This document shows, one piece after another, positions 37,268-47,196 of a stretch of 64,000 bases of DNA (positions are counted from its first letter, which is position 1; each line of letters starts with the position of its first letter). The notes beneath the pieces were generated by a model. The model ran no database searches. It was not told the DNA's origin and worked only from the letters and a program-made list of their open reading frames with translations. A program made the translations under genes and the position numbers. The DNA is from Pseudoduganella dura (GTDB lineage: Bacteria > Pseudomonadota > Gammaproteobacteria > Burkholderiales > Burkholderiaceae_D). The stretch covers positions 2,604,001 to 2,668,000 of the forward strand of contig NZ_WNWM01000002.1 of the NCBI RefSeq assembly GCF_009727155.1. Direction: 5' to 3'.

Positions 37268-37993
37268 TCACGCGCGCGGCTCAACGGCCACGGCGCCGGC
37301 CAGCACGTAGCCGCCGTTGCGCACGGTCTTGATGATCTGCGGCACCCGCGCGTCTTCGCCCAGTTTTTGCCGCAGGCGGCTGATCTGGATGTCGATCGAA
37401 CGGTCGAACGGGTCCGCATCGCGGCCCTGGGTCAGGTTCAGCAGCTGGTCCCGGTTCAGCACACGGTTCGGATGTTCCAGGAACACCTTCAGCAGCCGGA
37501 ACTCGGCGCCGGACAGCATGATCACCACGCCGTCCGGGTTCAGCAGGTGGCGCGCGGTGAGATCGAGCGTCCAGTTCGAAAAGCGGATCTGCGATGCCTT
37601 GTCCATGCCGCCGGACGGCATCGAGTTGCTGCGGCGCAGGACGCTGCGGATACGGGCCAGCAGCTCGCGCGGTTCGAACGGTTTCGGCAGGTAGTCGTCC
37701 GCGCCCATCTCCAGGCCGAGGATGCGGTCCAGCGGTTCGCTGCGGGCGGTCAGCATGATCACCGGCAGGTTCGAATGCGCGCGCAGCTTGCGGCACAGCG
37801 TGAGGCCGTCTTCGCCGGGCATGTTCAGGTCCAGCACGATCAGGTCGGGCCTGGTTTCGTCCAGCAGCTTCCACATGCCGGTGCCGTCCGCCGCGCCGAA
37901 CGTGCGGTAGCCGTTGGACTCCAGGTAATCCGCCAGCAGCGTGCGGATATCGCGATCGTCGTCGACGATCAGAATGCTAGATGTGGGTTCCAT
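37268..37993 (-). CDS. OmpR-family response regulator, 241 aa
   Basis: Receiver domain with acidic pocket DDD (11-13), phosphoacceptor D55 (VLDLNMPGEDG) and the conserved Lys in YLPKPFEPREL; C-terminal winged helix (from about 135; DRSIDIQISRLRQKLGED). The start at 37993 fits the receiver fold; the longer reading upstream is not family-like. Divergent from a Spy-like gene with three TTGTAT motifs between them. Confidence 0.95.
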   Translation of the reverse strand: MEPTSSILIVDDDRDIRTLLADYLESNGYRTFGAADGTGMWKLLDETRPDLIVLDLNMPGEDGLTLCRKLRAHSNLPVIMLTARSEPLDRILGLEMGADDYLPKPFEPRELLARIRSVLRRSNSMPSGGMDKASQIRFSNWTLDLTARHLLNPDGVVIMLSGAEFRLLKVFLEHPNRVLNRDQLLNLTQGRDADPFDRSIDIQISRLRQKLGEDARVPQIIKTVRNGGYVLAGAVAVEPRA

Positions 37994-38036
37994 GCTCCAA
38001 TTATCGCCAGTTCGGCAGTGGAAGACCAACGGCGGT

Positions 38037-38114
38037 TTGTATCGTCTTGTATATGGTTTACCGCCTGCACGAGCGCTATTGCGCAGGGAAAATCGAGGAA
38101 ACAAACGGATACAA
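38037..38114. promoter_or_regulatory. Repeated TTGTAT motifs, candidate OmpR-type operator
   Basis: TTGTAT at 38037-38042 and 38047-38052 lie in direct repeat at a 10-base period, the geometry known for OmpR-family dimers on DNA. A third copy is inverted (ATACAA, 38109-38114). They sit between the response regulator gene and the divergent Spy-like gene. Confidence 0.45.
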
Positions 38115-38215
38115 AAACCGGCGTCCGCGACACTTGCCGGAAACACCCGGTTGAGAAACTGGTTTCCGTGCAGTGCTGCAAGCACACTCGAATTCACCCA
38201 TGAAAGGATTTAAAA

Positions 38216-38674
38216 ATGAATATCCTGCGTAAAAGCATTATCGCCGGCATGACCGTATTGAGCCTGGGCTCCGCCGCGATGGCCACGGAAGCACAGGAAG
38301 CCCCGCGTGAACGTTCTTATGCCGCGACGAAATTCGATCCCGTCAAACACGCCGAGCGTATCGAACAGCGTCAGCAGAAATTGCACGACGCATTGAAATT
38401 GACTGCCAACCAGGAAGTAGCCTGGAAAACCTATCAGGCGGCGATACAACTCCGCCAGCCGGCGGGCCGTGCCGATCGCGCGTCGTTCAAGGATTTGAAT
38501 GCGCCGCAGCGACTGGAGAAAAGGCTGGAATGGTCGAAAGCGCGGATCGCACAACAGGAAACCCGGCTCGAAGCCTTGAAAACGTTTTATGCCGTGCTGA
38601 CGCCGGAACAGCAGAAGCTGTTCGACCAGCATTCGCATGACGGGAAGCGCGGGCATCACGGTCGGCGCGGCTGA
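38216..38674 (+). CDS. Spy/CpxP-family periplasmic protein, 152 aa
   Basis: Periplasmic stress chaperone-like protein. Signal peptide about 1-23 (GMTVLSLGSAAMA). Two LTxxQ-type motifs, LTANQEVAW and LTPEQQKLF, with helices rich in Arg, Gln and Lys between them, and a His-rich tail (HSHDGKRGHHGRRG). AAAGGAT precedes the ATG. Divergent from the two-component regulator, as expected of a member of the stress regulon it controls. Confidence 0.85.
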   Translation: MNILRKSIIAGMTVLSLGSAAMATEAQEAPRERSYAATKFDPVKHAERIEQRQQKLHDALKLTANQEVAWKTYQAAIQLRQPAGRADRASFKDLNAPQRLEKRLEWSKARIAQQETRLEALKTFYAVLTPEQQKLFDQHSHDGKRGHHGRRG

Positions 38675-38997
38675 TCCACGATGGCAATTGCGCAGGGACG
38701 GCTCGCCGTCCCGCATTTTTCCTCAGAGCATGCCAGATCGGAGCCTGAATAAGCTGGAATTTGGCATACTCGGTCTGCATCGGTGAGGCGTAGACAGCGT
38801 TTGAACCACTGGTGTCGGACACCGGCACTTTGGTAGCGATGCAGGGGTTTCGATGAGCCTGCTAATCGCCTGCAGAGCGGGTCATTGCTTGCAATGACCC
38901 TATCCCGGACACCGGTTCTCGCCGAAATTTAGCAACTACGATGCCGAAAACCGGTGTCCGACACCAGCTCATCGGGGGGGTCTTATCAAACTCTTCT
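38675..38997. other. Intergenic region between the Spy-like gene and dsbD (323 bp)
   Basis: No gene seen. It is occupied mainly by inverted repeats (annotated at 38809-38967), and near its start by a short GGGACGG...CCGTCCC-like pair (about 38695-38712) just after the Spy-like stop. Confidence 0.7.
38809..38967. repeat. Nested inverted repeats (GGTGTCGGACACCGG type)
   Basis: Outer arms: CTGGTGTCGGACACCGG (38809-38825) and its exact complement (38951-38967). Inside are CGGACACCGGTT (38906-38917) pairing with 38949-38960, and GGGTCATTGC/GCAATGACCC (38879-38888, 38891-38900) with a two-base loop. Same cores as 6575-6711. Confidence 0.8.
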
Positions 38998-40839
38998 TTA
39001 TTGCAACTTGTCGAGCGAGCCCAAAAACTTTTCACTATTCTGAAAACCAATCACCCGGCTGTCGGTAATTTCCCTGCCCTGCCGATCGAAGAAAATGATT
39101 CCGGGCGGCCCGAACAGATTGAATCTTTTCAATAGCGCCTTGTCGTCATCGCTATTGGCGGTCACATCGGCCTGGATCAATATCGTATTACCCAGCCGTT
39201 GCTGCACGGCCGGATCGATAAATGTCAGCTTTTCCATTTCCTTGCAGGCGACGCACCAGTCGGCATAAAAATCGAGCATGACGTTTTTACCGCCGGTATC
39301 GGCAAGCACGCGGTCGAGATCGGCCATGCTTTTGATCCGCGTGAAATGCAGTGCCTGTTCGCCGTTACCCGTTACATGCGCGAGCGGCGCAAGCGGATCG
39401 CGCGCGCCGGTGGCCACGCCGATGATCTGGACAATACCCAGGCCGATGAATGCCACGGCAAGCGCCTGCGCCGGCCAGCCCTTATGATGACGCAACAGGT
39501 AAATACCGTAGGCGATACCCAGCAGTGTCCACCCGGCCATCTGGACAATGCCGGGCAGTACCGGCGATACCAGCCACCAGGCCATCGCCAGCAGTAGCAC
39601 GCCGAAGAAGCGCTTGACGGCCTCCATCCATGCGCCCGCCCGGGGCAACAGTGCTCCGGCCGAGACGCCGACCAGGATCAGCGGCACGCTCATGCCGGCC
39701 GCCAGCGCGAACAGCGCGGCGCCGCCGACGACCACGTCGCGCGTCTGGCTGATGTACACCAGCGCGCCGGCCAGCGGCGCGGCAACGCAGGGGCCGACGA
39801 TCAGCGCGGAGATCGCTCCCATCGCGAACACCCCGGCCAGCTTGCCCGCTGCCCGGCGGCCGGATGCGGCGGCCAGCCGGGTCTGGAGCGCGGCGGGTAC
39901 CTGCAGTTCGTAGACGCCGAACATCGACAGCGCGAGCAACGCCATCAGCACGCCGAAGGCGCCGAGCACCCACGGATTCTGCAGCGCCGCGGCGAGCCCT
40001 TCGCCGGCCAGGCCGGCGGCGACACCGAGCGCCGTGTAGACGATCGCCATGCCCAGCGCATAGCACAGCGACAGCACCAGGCCGCGCCCGCGGCCGGTCT
40101 TTTCACCTTCGCCGACGATGATCGACGACAGGATCGGCACCATCGGCAATACGCAGGGCGTGAAGGCCAGGCCCAGGCCGAGCAGCAGGAACAGCGGCAG
40201 GATGACCGCCAGGCGCCCGCCTTGCAGGGCGCCCTCTATGCGGCTTAGTTCGCTTTGCGCAGGCACCGGCCGTGCTGCCTGAACAGGCAATGCGGGTGCC
40301 GTCGCGGGTATCGCGGGCGCCGCGGCGGGCACTTCCATCACCGGATCGCCCGGGCGGCTCATGGCCGGCAAACCGAACGCGCCGGCCGGCCGCCGTGCCG
40401 CCGTGACCTCGCCCGTCGGGGACAATTGCGCCGTTGCATCCTGCGGGGAGTAGCACAGGCCCTTGTCGGAACAACCCTGGCCGGTCGCGGTCAGCGTAAA
40501 GGCGCCCGCCGCCTCGACGGGAATGCGCATCGTCACGCGGTGACGGTAGGTTTCCACGTTCTTGTTGAACGTTTCATCGAATTTCACCTTGCCGGGCGGG
40601 ATATCCGGTGCCCCGAGCCGCGCGCCCGCGGCCTTGAACCGGAACTGTTCCCGGTACATGTAGTAGCCCTCGGCGATCTGCCATGTGGCTTCCACCGTGC
40701 CGGCATCGGCCATGCGGGCGTAAAACTGGAAGGCGACGTCCGGCGGCAGGAAATCGTCCTCGGCGCGTGCGGGCGACAGCGCAGACAGGAAAGCGACCAG
40801 CAGGAAAAAGCGGAAGAACAGGCGCGGGAAGGTGGGCAT
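38998..40839 (-). CDS. dsbD: Thiol:disulfide interchange protein DsbD, 613 aa
   Basis: Moves reducing power from cytoplasmic thioredoxin to the periplasm, for example for cytochrome c maturation. Signal peptide 1-26; N-terminal domain with the Cys pair GQGCSDKGLCYSP; eight-helix membrane domain with the FTPCVLPMVP and GPCVAAPLAG cysteines; C-terminal thioredoxin domain with C529-x-x-C532 (DWCVACKEM). Complete and of usual length. It supports the ResB/CcsB system encoded at 21-25 kb. Confidence 0.96.
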   Translation of the reverse strand: MPTFPRLFFRFFLLVAFLSALSPARAEDDFLPPDVAFQFYARMADAGTVEATWQIAEGYYMYREQFRFKAAGARLGAPDIPPGKVKFDETFNKNVETYRHRVTMRIPVEAAGAFTLTATGQGCSDKGLCYSPQDATAQLSPTGEVTAARRPAGAFGLPAMSRPGDPVMEVPAAAPAIPATAPALPVQAARPVPAQSELSRIEGALQGGRLAVILPLFLLLGLGLAFTPCVLPMVPILSSIIVGEGEKTGRGRGLVLSLCYALGMAIVYTALGVAAGLAGEGLAAALQNPWVLGAFGVLMALLALSMFGVYELQVPAALQTRLAAASGRRAAGKLAGVFAMGAISALIVGPCVAAPLAGALVYISQTRDVVVGGAALFALAAGMSVPLILVGVSAGALLPRAGAWMEAVKRFFGVLLLAMAWWLVSPVLPGIVQMAGWTLLGIAYGIYLLRHHKGWPAQALAVAFIGLGIVQIIGVATGARDPLAPLAHVTGNGEQALHFTRIKSMADLDRVLADTGGKNVMLDFYADWCVACKEMEKLTFIDPAVQQRLGNTILIQADVTANSDDDKALLKRFNLFGPPGIIFFDRQGREITDSRVIGFQNSEKFLGSLDKLQ

Positions 40840-41106
40840 ACGGCTACTCGGCGGGGTGAACTGCGAAATGGTACACCGGAAAATTCCGGGGCGCTGGCAT
40901 TTCCCCGGCCGGCCCCGGCATGCGCCAGGTCTTGCCGGAGGCTGTCAACCTTCTTACGCGGGAGATGCGTCTCTGGTCCAGGCAGGAAGCCGGGGTATGC
41001 AAGCCGCAGTACGCTCGGTTCGACGGACACGCGGGCGCCGCGGCGCGCGATCGCAGCGGCCGGTTGCGGGCGGTCCGCATTACCACCAACTTCAGAGGTA
41101 ACGACG

Positions 41107-41602
41107 ATGAATGTCATGCCGCATCGCGCCGCACGCCCGCTTGTCCTGTTCGCCACCGCCGTCCTGATGGCCGGCACTGCCCTCGCCGCCGGCATTCCCC
41201 GCTATCCGGCAGCGTTTCGCACCACCGACATCCAGGTCGAAGGCGTCACGCTCCACGTGCGCGTGGGCGGCAGCGGACCCGCGGTCGTGCTGCTGCACGG
41301 CTTCGGCGACACGGGCGACATGTGGGCACCGCTCGCAACCCGGGGCGATGCGGGCCGCGTTCGCCCAGTTCAACTCGATTTCGCAGGATGAAAAAGACAA
41401 TCTCGTGTCGATGCGCACGAAGCTGACGATGCCGGTACTGGCGGTGGGCGGCGAGAAATCGTTTGGGGCCAACGAGGCAATCGTGATGCGCAATGCGGCA
41501 ACCGACGTGACCAAAGTGGTCATCCGCGATGCGGGCCACTGGCTGATGGAAGAACAGCCCGCGGCCACGATCGACGCGGTGGCCGGATTCCTGCGGCGCT
41601 GA
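41107..41602 (+). pseudogene. Alpha/beta hydrolase (epoxide hydrolase-like) with an internal deletion
   Basis: The 5' part (41107 to about 41338) has a signal peptide and the start of an alpha/beta hydrolase: GSGPAVVLLHGFGDTGDMWAPLA. Then the middle of the fold, with the nucleophile and cap, is gone; from about 41339 the family sequence resumes in the next frame at PGAMRAAFAQFNS and runs to VVIRDAGHWLMEEQP and the stop at 41602. The first frame stops at 41391. AGAGG precedes the ATG. Roughly 150-180 codons are missing by comparison with the family. Confidence 0.85.
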
Positions 41603-41633
41603 CCGGCGCGGCCGGATACGATTCACGCGGGAA

Positions 41634-41658
41634 TAAAAAAAGCCGGGCAAGCCCGGCT
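41634..41658 (-). terminator. Terminator of the alpha operon (after rplQ)
   Basis: Stem AGCCGGGC-TT-GCCCGGCT (41641-41658) followed on the minus strand by seven T (41634-41640), 23 bases after the rplQ stop. Confidence 0.92.
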
Positions 41659-41680
41659 TCTTCATTCGACGACTGGAAGA

Positions 41681-42079
41681 TTACTCTTCGGCGGTCGGTG
41701 CTGCTTCGATGTCGCTTGGTTCCGGACGATCCAGCAGTTCGACGTAGGCCATCGGTGCATTGTCGCCAACGCGGAAGCCCATTTTCAGGATACGCAGGTA
41801 GCCGCCGTTGCGGTTGGCGTAGCGTGGGCCCAGTTCGGCGAACAGCTTCAGGACCATTTCGCGGTCGCGCAGGCGGGCGAAGGCCAGGCGCTTGTTGGCC
41901 AGCGTGTCGGTCTTGCCCAGGGTCAGGATCGGCTCGATGACGCGGCGCAGTTCCTTGGCCTTTGGCACGGTGGTCTTGATCGCTTCGTGACGCAGCAGCG
42001 AAACGGTCATGTTGCGCAGCATTGCCAGACGGTGGGACGAGGTACGGTTCAGTTTACGGAGGCCGTGACGGTGACGCAT
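41681..42079 (-). CDS. rplQ: 50S ribosomal protein L17, 132 aa
   Basis: Starts [20 protein letters not shown], the L17 signature that binds 23S rRNA near the tunnel exit. Last gene of the alpha operon. It ends in a short acidic tail ([11 protein letters not shown]). A 10-bp hairpin with T4 separates it from rpoA. Confidence 0.98.
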   Translation of the reverse strand: MRHRHGLRKLNRTSSHRLAMLRNMTVSLLRHEAIKTTVPKAKELRRVIEPILTLGKTDTLANKRLAFARLRDREMVLKLFAELGPRYANRNGGYLRILKMGFRVGDNAPMAYVELLDRPEPSDIEAAPTAEE

Positions 42080-42159
42080 GGTACTTCCTTTCGAGGTGTT
42101 TAATTCCGGACTCTTCGATCGCCTGGCTCATGCCCGGCGCGGGTCGGTTAATAAAGTTG

Positions 42160-42188
42160 AAAACGTCCGGCGCGACATGCGCCGGACG
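42160..42188 (-). terminator. Hairpin with T4 between rpoA and rplQ
   Basis: Arms CGTCCGGCGC (42164-42173) and its exact complement (42179-42188), five-base loop, followed on the minus strand by TTTT. It resembles a weak intrinsic terminator or attenuator inside the operon; rplQ follows 81 bases downstream. Confidence 0.6.
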
Positions 42189-42199
42189 GGTACTGCAAT

Positions 42200-43177
42200 T
42201 TACTTTTCCAGACCGGCTGGCGGCCAGTTTTCCAGCTTCATGCCCAGGGTCAGGCCGCGGGATGCCAGCACTTCCTTGATCTCGTTGAGCGACTTGCGGC
42301 CCAGGTTCGGCGTCTTCAGCAGCTCGTTTTCCGAACGCTGGATCAGGTCGCCGATGTAGTAGATGTTCTCGGCCTTCAGGCAGTTCGCGGAACGAACCGT
42401 CAGTTCGAGATCGTCGACCGGGCGCAGCAGGATCGGATCGACCAGCGGTGCACGCGATGGTGCCTCGGCGGTGGCTTCCGTGCCTTCCAGCGCGGCGAAC
42501 ACGTTCAGCTGGTCGACCAGCACGCGTGCCGACTGGCGGATCGCTTCTTCCGGCGTGATCACGCCGTTGGTTTCGATGTTGATGATCAGCTTGTCCAGGT
42601 CGGTACGCTGTTCCACGCGAGCCGATTCCACGGAGTACGACACGCGGCGGACCGGCGAGAACGATGCGTCCAGGATGATGCGGCCGATCGTCTTGTTCGT
42701 GTCTTCCGACAGGCGGCGCACGTTGCCCGGCACGTAGCCACGGCCTTTTTCGACCTTGATCTGCATGTCCAGCTTGCCGCCGGCGGTCAGGTGAGCGATC
42801 ACGTGATCCGGGTTGATCAGTTCCACGTCGTGCGGCAGGTCGATATCCGATGCCAGCACGGCGCCTTCGCCTTCCTTCTTCAGGGTCAGCGTGACGGAAT
42901 CACGGTTGTGCACCTTGAAGACCACGCCCTTCAGGTTCAGCAGCAGGTCGACCACGTCTTCCTGCACGCCATCCAGCGACGAGTACTCGTGCACGACGCC
43001 GGCGATGGTGACTTCGGTCGGCGCGTAGCCGATCATCGACGACAGCAGCACGCGACGCAGGGCATTGCCCAGCGTGTGGCCGTAGCCGCGCTCGAACGGC
43101 TCCATCACGACTTTTGCGTGACCGGCGCCCAGGGCTTCGACGTCGATGATACGTGGCTTCAACAAACTGTTTTGCAT
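42200..43177 (-). CDS. rpoA: RNA polymerase alpha subunit, 325 aa
   Basis: N-terminal dimerisation domain ([26 protein letters not shown]) and C-terminal domain that contacts UP elements and activators ([38 protein letters not shown] begins it). Length typical of betaproteobacteria. Flanked by hairpins on both sides. Confidence 0.98.
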   Translation of the reverse strand: MQNSLLKPRIIDVEALGAGHAKVVMEPFERGYGHTLGNALRRVLLSSMIGYAPTEVTIAGVVHEYSSLDGVQEDVVDLLLNLKGVVFKVHNRDSVTLTLKKEGEGAVLASDIDLPHDVELINPDHVIAHLTAGGKLDMQIKVEKGRGYVPGNVRRLSEDTNKTIGRIILDASFSPVRRVSYSVESARVEQRTDLDKLIINIETNGVITPEEAIRQSARVLVDQLNVFAALEGTEATAEAPSRAPLVDPILLRPVDDLELTVRSANCLKAENIYYIGDLIQRSENELLKTPNLGRKSLNEIKEVLASRGLTLGMKLENWPPAGLEK

Positions 43178-43236
43178 TGAAATGTCCTTTTCATTACCCT
43201 CGGCTCGTTACACCGATAAGGCTGATGGCATTAGTG

Positions 43237-43262
43237 AAAACGCCCACTCTGATGAGTGGGCG
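43237..43262 (-). terminator. Hairpin with T4 between rpsD and rpoA
   Basis: Perfect 9-bp arms CGCCCACTC (43241-43249) and GAGTGGGCG (43254-43262), loop of four, followed on the minus strand by TTTT. Probably partial termination or mRNA processing, tuning rpoA relative to r-proteins. Confidence 0.6.
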
Positions 43263-43288
43263 GTTGATACTTGATACTGTGACTACGA

Positions 43289-43912
43289 TTAACGCGAGTA
43301 CAGTTCGACGATCAGCGATTCGTTGACGTCGGCAGCGATTTCGCTACGTTCCGGGAACGACTTGAAGGTGCCTTCCATCTTCTTGGAATCGACCGACACC
43401 CAGGCCGGCATGCCGACTTGTTCGGCCAGCGACAGCGCTTCGAGGATACGGGTCTGCTTCTTGGCTTTTTCGCGCACGGCGATCACGTCGCCGGTCTTGA
43501 CGACGTACGAAGCGATGTTCACGACATTGCCGTTCACGGTGAACGCCTTGTGCGACACCAGCTGGCGTGCTTCAGCGCGGGTCGAGCCGAAGCCCATGCG
43601 GTAAGCAACGTTGTCCAGGCGGGTTTCCAGCAGCGTCAGCAGCGTTTCGCCGGTGTTGCCCTTGCGACGGTCGGCTTCGGCGAAGTAGCGGCGGAACTGG
43701 CGTTCCAGGATGCCGTACATACGCTTGACCTTCTGCTTTTCGCGCAGCTGGTTGCCGTAGTCGGAGGTGCGGGCACCCGACTTCACGCCGTGCTGGCCTG
43801 GCTTGATGTCCAGTTTGCACTTGGAATCCAGCGAGCGACGGGCGCTCTTCAGGAACAGGTCAGTGCCTTCACGGCGGGAGAGTTTTGCTTTTGGTCCGAT
43901 ATAACGTGCCAC
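43289..43912 (-). CDS. rpsD: 30S ribosomal protein S4, 207 aa
   Basis: Primary 16S-binding protein; S4 is also the autoregulator of the alpha operon in enterobacteria. Starts [20 protein letters not shown]4 RNA-binding domain around [27 protein letters not shown]. The zinc-binding CxxC set is absent (zinc-independent form). Confidence 0.98.
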   Translation of the reverse strand: MARYIGPKAKLSRREGTDLFLKSARRSLDSKCKLDIKPGQHGVKSGARTSDYGNQLREKQKVKRMYGILERQFRRYFAEADRRKGNTGETLLTLLETRLDNVAYRMGFGSTRAEARQLVSHKAFTVNGNVVNIASYVVKTGDVIAVREKAKKQTRILEALSLAEQVGMPAWVSVDSKKMEGTFKSFPERSEIAADVNESLIVELYSR

Positions 43913-44125
43913 GGTATTTTCCTTAAATAATAAATGACGCCCCGGAACGACAGCAGATGCGCATCGCGTGCGGCACCTTCTGCGAACAGGCGCTAGTCTG
44001 ACCCTCTAATCCGTCAGACGGTGGCTCAACATGCCGGCTCGCCGGAAGCGAACAGGCAAAAATAGCCGGACAGTGTAACCGTTTCCGATCAACTGTTCCA
44101 GCGATTTTTACTTCAGGGTGACGGT

Positions 44126-44149
44126 GGCCGGTTCGCAATGGAACCGGCC
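44126..44149 (-). other. Strong hairpin in the rpsK-rpsD gap
   Basis: The gap is 282 bases, unusual inside this operon. It contains arms GGCCGGTTC (44126-44134) and GAACCGGCC (44141-44149), perfect, loop of six, without a T-run. It starts 45 bases after the rpsK stop. The rest of the gap shows no gene. A role in processing or S4 binding is possible but not shown. Confidence 0.55.
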
Positions 44150-44194
44150 ATGGTCGTGCCGAGAAAAACGCCCGGTATGTAAGCTGAGAACAGC

Positions 44195-44599
44195 TTAGAT
44201 ACGACGACGCTTCGGAGGACGGCAGCCGTTGTGCGGCACTGGCGTCACGTCCTGGATCTCGGTGATCTTGATGCCCAGGTTGTTCAGCGCGCGAACAGCG
44301 GATTCGCGGCCAGGACCAGGGCCCTTGATACGCACTTCCAGGTTCTTGACGCCGCATTCCTGCGCAACCTTGCCAGCCGCTTCGGCAGCAACCTGCGCTG
44401 CGAACGGGGTCGACTTGCGGGAGCCTTTGAAGCCGGCGCCACCGGAAGTTGCCCACGACAGGGCATTGCCCTGGCGGTCGGTGATCGTGATGATCGTGTT
44501 GTTGAAGGAAGCGTGAACGTGAGCGATACCTTCAGCGACGTTCTTCTTGACCTTCTTGCGAACGCGTGCTGCTGCAGCGCTGCTTTGTTGCTTAGCCAT
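44195..44599 (-). CDS. rpsK: 30S ribosomal protein S11, 134 aa
   Basis: Platform protein of the 30S subunit. Conserved segments [28 protein letters not shown] and the basic tail [11 protein letters not shown]. It is 14 bases after rpsM. Confidence 0.98.
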   Translation of the reverse strand: MAKQQSSAAAARVRKKVKKNVAEGIAHVHASFNNTIITITDRQGNALSWATSGGAGFKGSRKSTPFAAQVAAEAAGKVAQECGVKNLEVRIKGPGPGRESAVRALNNLGIKITEIQDVTPVPHNGCRPPKRRRI

Positions 44600-44613
44600 A
44601 GTGGTTTCCTAGA

Positions 44614-44979
44614 TTATTTCTTCAGCGATTGAGCGGCTTTGCGCGGACCTTTGCGGGTACGGGCATTGGTGCGGGTACGCTGGCCGCGGACCGGCAGGCC
44701 ACGGCGGTGACGCATGCCGCGGTAGCAACCCAGGTCCATCAGACGCTTGATGTTCATCGACAGTTCGCGGCGCAGGTCGCCTTCAACAACGAACTTGCCG
44801 ATCTCATCACGCAGCTTTTCCAGCTCGCTGTCGTCCAGGTCCTTGATCTTCTTGTTGGTAGCAACACCCGTTTGCGCGCAGATGAACTGGGCGCGTGGGC
44901 GGCCGATACCGTAAATTGCCGTCAGGCCGATCACGGTGTGCTGGTGATTTGGGATGTTAACCCCTGCAATACGTGCCAT
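44614..44979 (-). CDS. rpsM: 30S ribosomal protein S13, 121 aa
   Basis: Head protein that contacts the A and P sites and L5. Starts [30 protein letters not shown]; basic C-terminus [17 protein letters not shown]. First gene of the alpha group, 14 bases after rpmJ. Confidence 0.98.
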   Translation of the reverse strand: MARIAGVNIPNHQHTVIGLTAIYGIGRPRAQFICAQTGVATNKKIKDLDDSELEKLRDEIGKFVVEGDLRRELSMNIKRLMDLGCYRGMRHRRGLPVRGQRTRTNARTRKGPRKAAQSLKK

Positions 44980-44993
44980 TCGTTATTCCTCGA

Positions 44994-45107
44994 TTAACCT
45001 TGACGCTGTTTGTGACGCGGCTCGATGCAGATGACACGAACGACGCCCTTGCGCTTGATGATCTTGCAGTTGCGGCAGATCCGCTTGACTGAAGCGTTAA
45101 CTTTCAT
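44994..45107 (-). CDS. rpmJ: 50S ribosomal protein L36, 37 aa
   Basis: Very short gene: [20 protein letters not shown] at the start and [11 protein letters not shown] at the end. The zinc ribbon C-x2-C-x12-C-x4-H is complete (zinc-binding form). It lies between infA and rpsM, the conserved place. Confidence 0.97.
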   Translation of the reverse strand: MKVNASVKRICRNCKIIKRKGVVRVICIEPRHKQRQG

Positions 45108-45141
45108 TTTGCTCTCTCTTCTTGAGATTCGATACTTAAAA

Positions 45142-45360
45142 TTACTTGGTCCGGAACACAATGCGGGCCCGGGACAGGTCGTACGGCGTCAACTCCACCG
45201 TCACCTTGTCGCCAGGGAGGATGCGGATATAGTTCATCCGCATTTTACCCGAAATGTGGCCAAGCACCACGTGGCCGTTTTCCAGCTTAACTCGAAACGT
45301 TGCATTCGGGAGATTCTCGAGAACCTCGCCCTGCATCTGTATAACGTCGTCTTTTGCCAT
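45142..45360 (-). CDS. infA: Translation initiation factor IF-1, 72 aa
   Basis: Single OB-fold protein that binds the 30S A site. Starts [20 protein letters not shown] and has the exact usual length of 72 residues. Between secY and rpmJ. Confidence 0.98.
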   Translation of the reverse strand: MAKDDVIQMQGEVLENLPNATFRVKLENGHVVLGHISGKMRMNYIRILPGDKVTVELTPYDLSRARIVFRTK

Positions 45361-45374
45361 AGTGACCTTATCGC

Positions 45375-46709
45375 TTAACGTGTCGGAATACCGCCTTTGA
45401 AGTTAGCCTTGCGCAGCAGTGAATCGTATTGCTGCGACATCACGTAATTCTGTACCTGGGCCATGAAGTCCATGGTGACAACTACGATGATCAGCAGAGA
45501 GGTGCCGCCAAATACAAAGGACACTTTCCACTGGGCTTGCATAAACTCCGGCAACAGACACACCAGGGTGATATAGACGGCGCCTGCCAGGGTCAATCGG
45601 GTCAGGATCTTGTCGATGTAACGGGCAGTCTGCTCACCGGGACGAATCCCTGGCACAAAGGCCCCGCTCTTCTTCAAGTTATCCGCGGTTTCCTTGCTGT
45701 TGAACACCAGTGCGGTGTAGAAGAAGCAGAAAAACACGATTGCCACAGCATACAGCAGTGCATGGATGGGTTCGCCTGGAGTCAACGATGCAGCCAGATC
45801 TTTCAGGAAGCGTACAACAGGATTGCTGTTGTCAGCGCCACGTGCGAACCAGTCCACGATGGTGGCCGGGAACAAGATGATCGACGATGCGAAGATCGGC
45901 GGAATCACGCCTGCCATGTTCAGTTTCAGTGGCAGGTGGCTCGTTTGCCCACCGTAGATCTTGTTACCGACCTGACGTTTGGCATAGTTCACCAGGATCT
46001 TGCGTTGACCACGCTCCACGAACACCACGACATAGGTCACGGCTGCGACCAGGATCACGATGATGATGGCGGAAATCGCACTGATCGCACCGGTCGACAC
46101 CTGGGTGAACAATGCACCCATTGCGCTCGGCAGACCCGCCGCGATACCGGCAAAGATGATGATGGAGATGCCGTTACCAAGACCGCGCTCGGTAATCTGC
46201 TCCCCCAGCCACATCAGGAACATGGTGCCGGTCAGCAGCGTTACCACGGTGGTGAAGCGGAAGGCCATGCCCGGATCGAGCACCAGGCCGGGCTGGGCTT
46301 CCAGCGCGACGGAGATGCCGAATGCCTGGAACAATGCCAGGCCGACAGTGGCGTAACGGGTGTACTGGGTGATCTTGCGACGGCCAGCTTCCCCTTCCTT
46401 CTTCAGCGCTTCCATCTGCGGAGACACGATCGACAGCAATTGCATGATGATCGAGGCCGAGATGTAGGGCATGATGCCCAGCGCAAACACCGTGAAGCGC
46501 GACAGGGCGCCACCCGAGAACATGTTGAACATGCCCAGCAGGCCGCCCTCTTGCGACTTGAACAGTGCGGCCAGCTGTACCGGGTCGATCCCCGGCACCG
46601 GGACGTGAGCCCCGATGCGGTAGACTACCAGAGCGCCCAGCAAAAACCACAGACGGTTCCAGGGGAACCCTGCTGCGGCACTTTTAGCAAGCTGCGGATT
46701 AGTCGCCAA
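45375..46709 (-). CDS. secY: Preprotein translocase subunit SecY, 444 aa
   Basis: Channel subunit of the Sec translocon, ten transmembrane helices. Markers: [13 protein letters not shown] in the first periplasmic segment, [35 protein letters not shown]. Encoded after rplO in the spc operon as in most bacteria. Confidence 0.98.
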   Translation of the reverse strand: MATNPQLAKSAAAGFPWNRLWFLLGALVVYRIGAHVPVPGIDPVQLAALFKSQEGGLLGMFNMFSGGALSRFTVFALGIMPYISASIIMQLLSIVSPQMEALKKEGEAGRRKITQYTRYATVGLALFQAFGISVALEAQPGLVLDPGMAFRFTTVVTLLTGTMFLMWLGEQITERGLGNGISIIIFAGIAAGLPSAMGALFTQVSTGAISAISAIIIVILVAAVTYVVVFVERGQRKILVNYAKRQVGNKIYGGQTSHLPLKLNMAGVIPPIFASSIILFPATIVDWFARGADNSNPVVRFLKDLAASLTPGEPIHALLYAVAIVFFCFFYTALVFNSKETADNLKKSGAFVPGIRPGEQTARYIDKILTRLTLAGAVYITLVCLLPEFMQAQWKVSFVFGGTSLLIIVVVTMDFMAQVQNYVMSQQYDSLLRKANFKGGIPTR

Positions 46710-46736
46710 TTTTCGCTCCGTTCAAGCTTAAGCGTC

Positions 46737-47168
46737 TCAGGCTACCGAGCCGCCAGCCGCTTCGATGGCCGCTTTCGCGCCGGCGGTCACTTTCAGGCCC
46801 TTGATGGACACTGCCTTAGTGATTTCACCGGATGCGATCACGCGCACGTCGCGGGCCAGCACGGACAGCACGCCAGCCTGCTTCAACACCAGCAGGTCGA
46901 CTTCGCCGACTGCCAGGTTGTTCAGGTCGGACAGGCGCACTTCAGCCTTGAAGGTTGCGTTCAGCGACTTGAAGCCACGCTTCGGCAGACGACGCTGCAG
47001 AGGCATCTGACCGCCTTCGAAACCGACTTTGTGGAAGCCGCCCGAACGCGATTTCTGACCCTTGTGACCACGGCCGGCAGTCTTGCCCAGGCCGGAGCCG
47101 ATACCGCGGCCAACACGGCGCTTGGCGTGTTTCGCGCCTTCGGCTGGTTGAATGGTATTCAATTCCAT
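46737..47168 (-). CDS. rplO: 50S ribosomal protein L15, 143 aa
   Basis: Late-assembly 50S protein. Starts [20 protein letters not shown] with the Gly/Lys/Arg-rich [20 protein letters not shown] segment. The ATG at 47168 is the family start; codons upstream in the frame are not L15-like. Confidence 0.98.
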   Translation of the reverse strand: MELNTIQPAEGAKHAKRRVGRGIGSGLGKTAGRGHKGQKSRSGGFHKVGFEGGQMPLQRRLPKRGFKSLNATFKAEVRLSDLNNLAVGEVDLLVLKQAGVLSVLARDVRVIASGEITKAVSIKGLKVTAGAKAAIEAAGGSVA

Positions 47169-47196
47169 TGATTTCTCCAGATCGCAAGCCAAGGGC

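Noticed and set aside
35766..37332. Plus-strand ORFs across the histidine kinase
   Set aside because: Shadow frames of the kinase on the other strand without family features.
38809..38967. CRISPR-like repeats
   Set aside because: Repeats are inverted, of unequal spacing and few; no regular spacers and no cas genes.
40844..41089. 81-codon minus-strand ORF before the hydrolase
   Set aside because: No recognisable motif or ribosome site; probably chance. The 267-base gap between dsbD and the hydrolase remnant holds nothing else that I can support.
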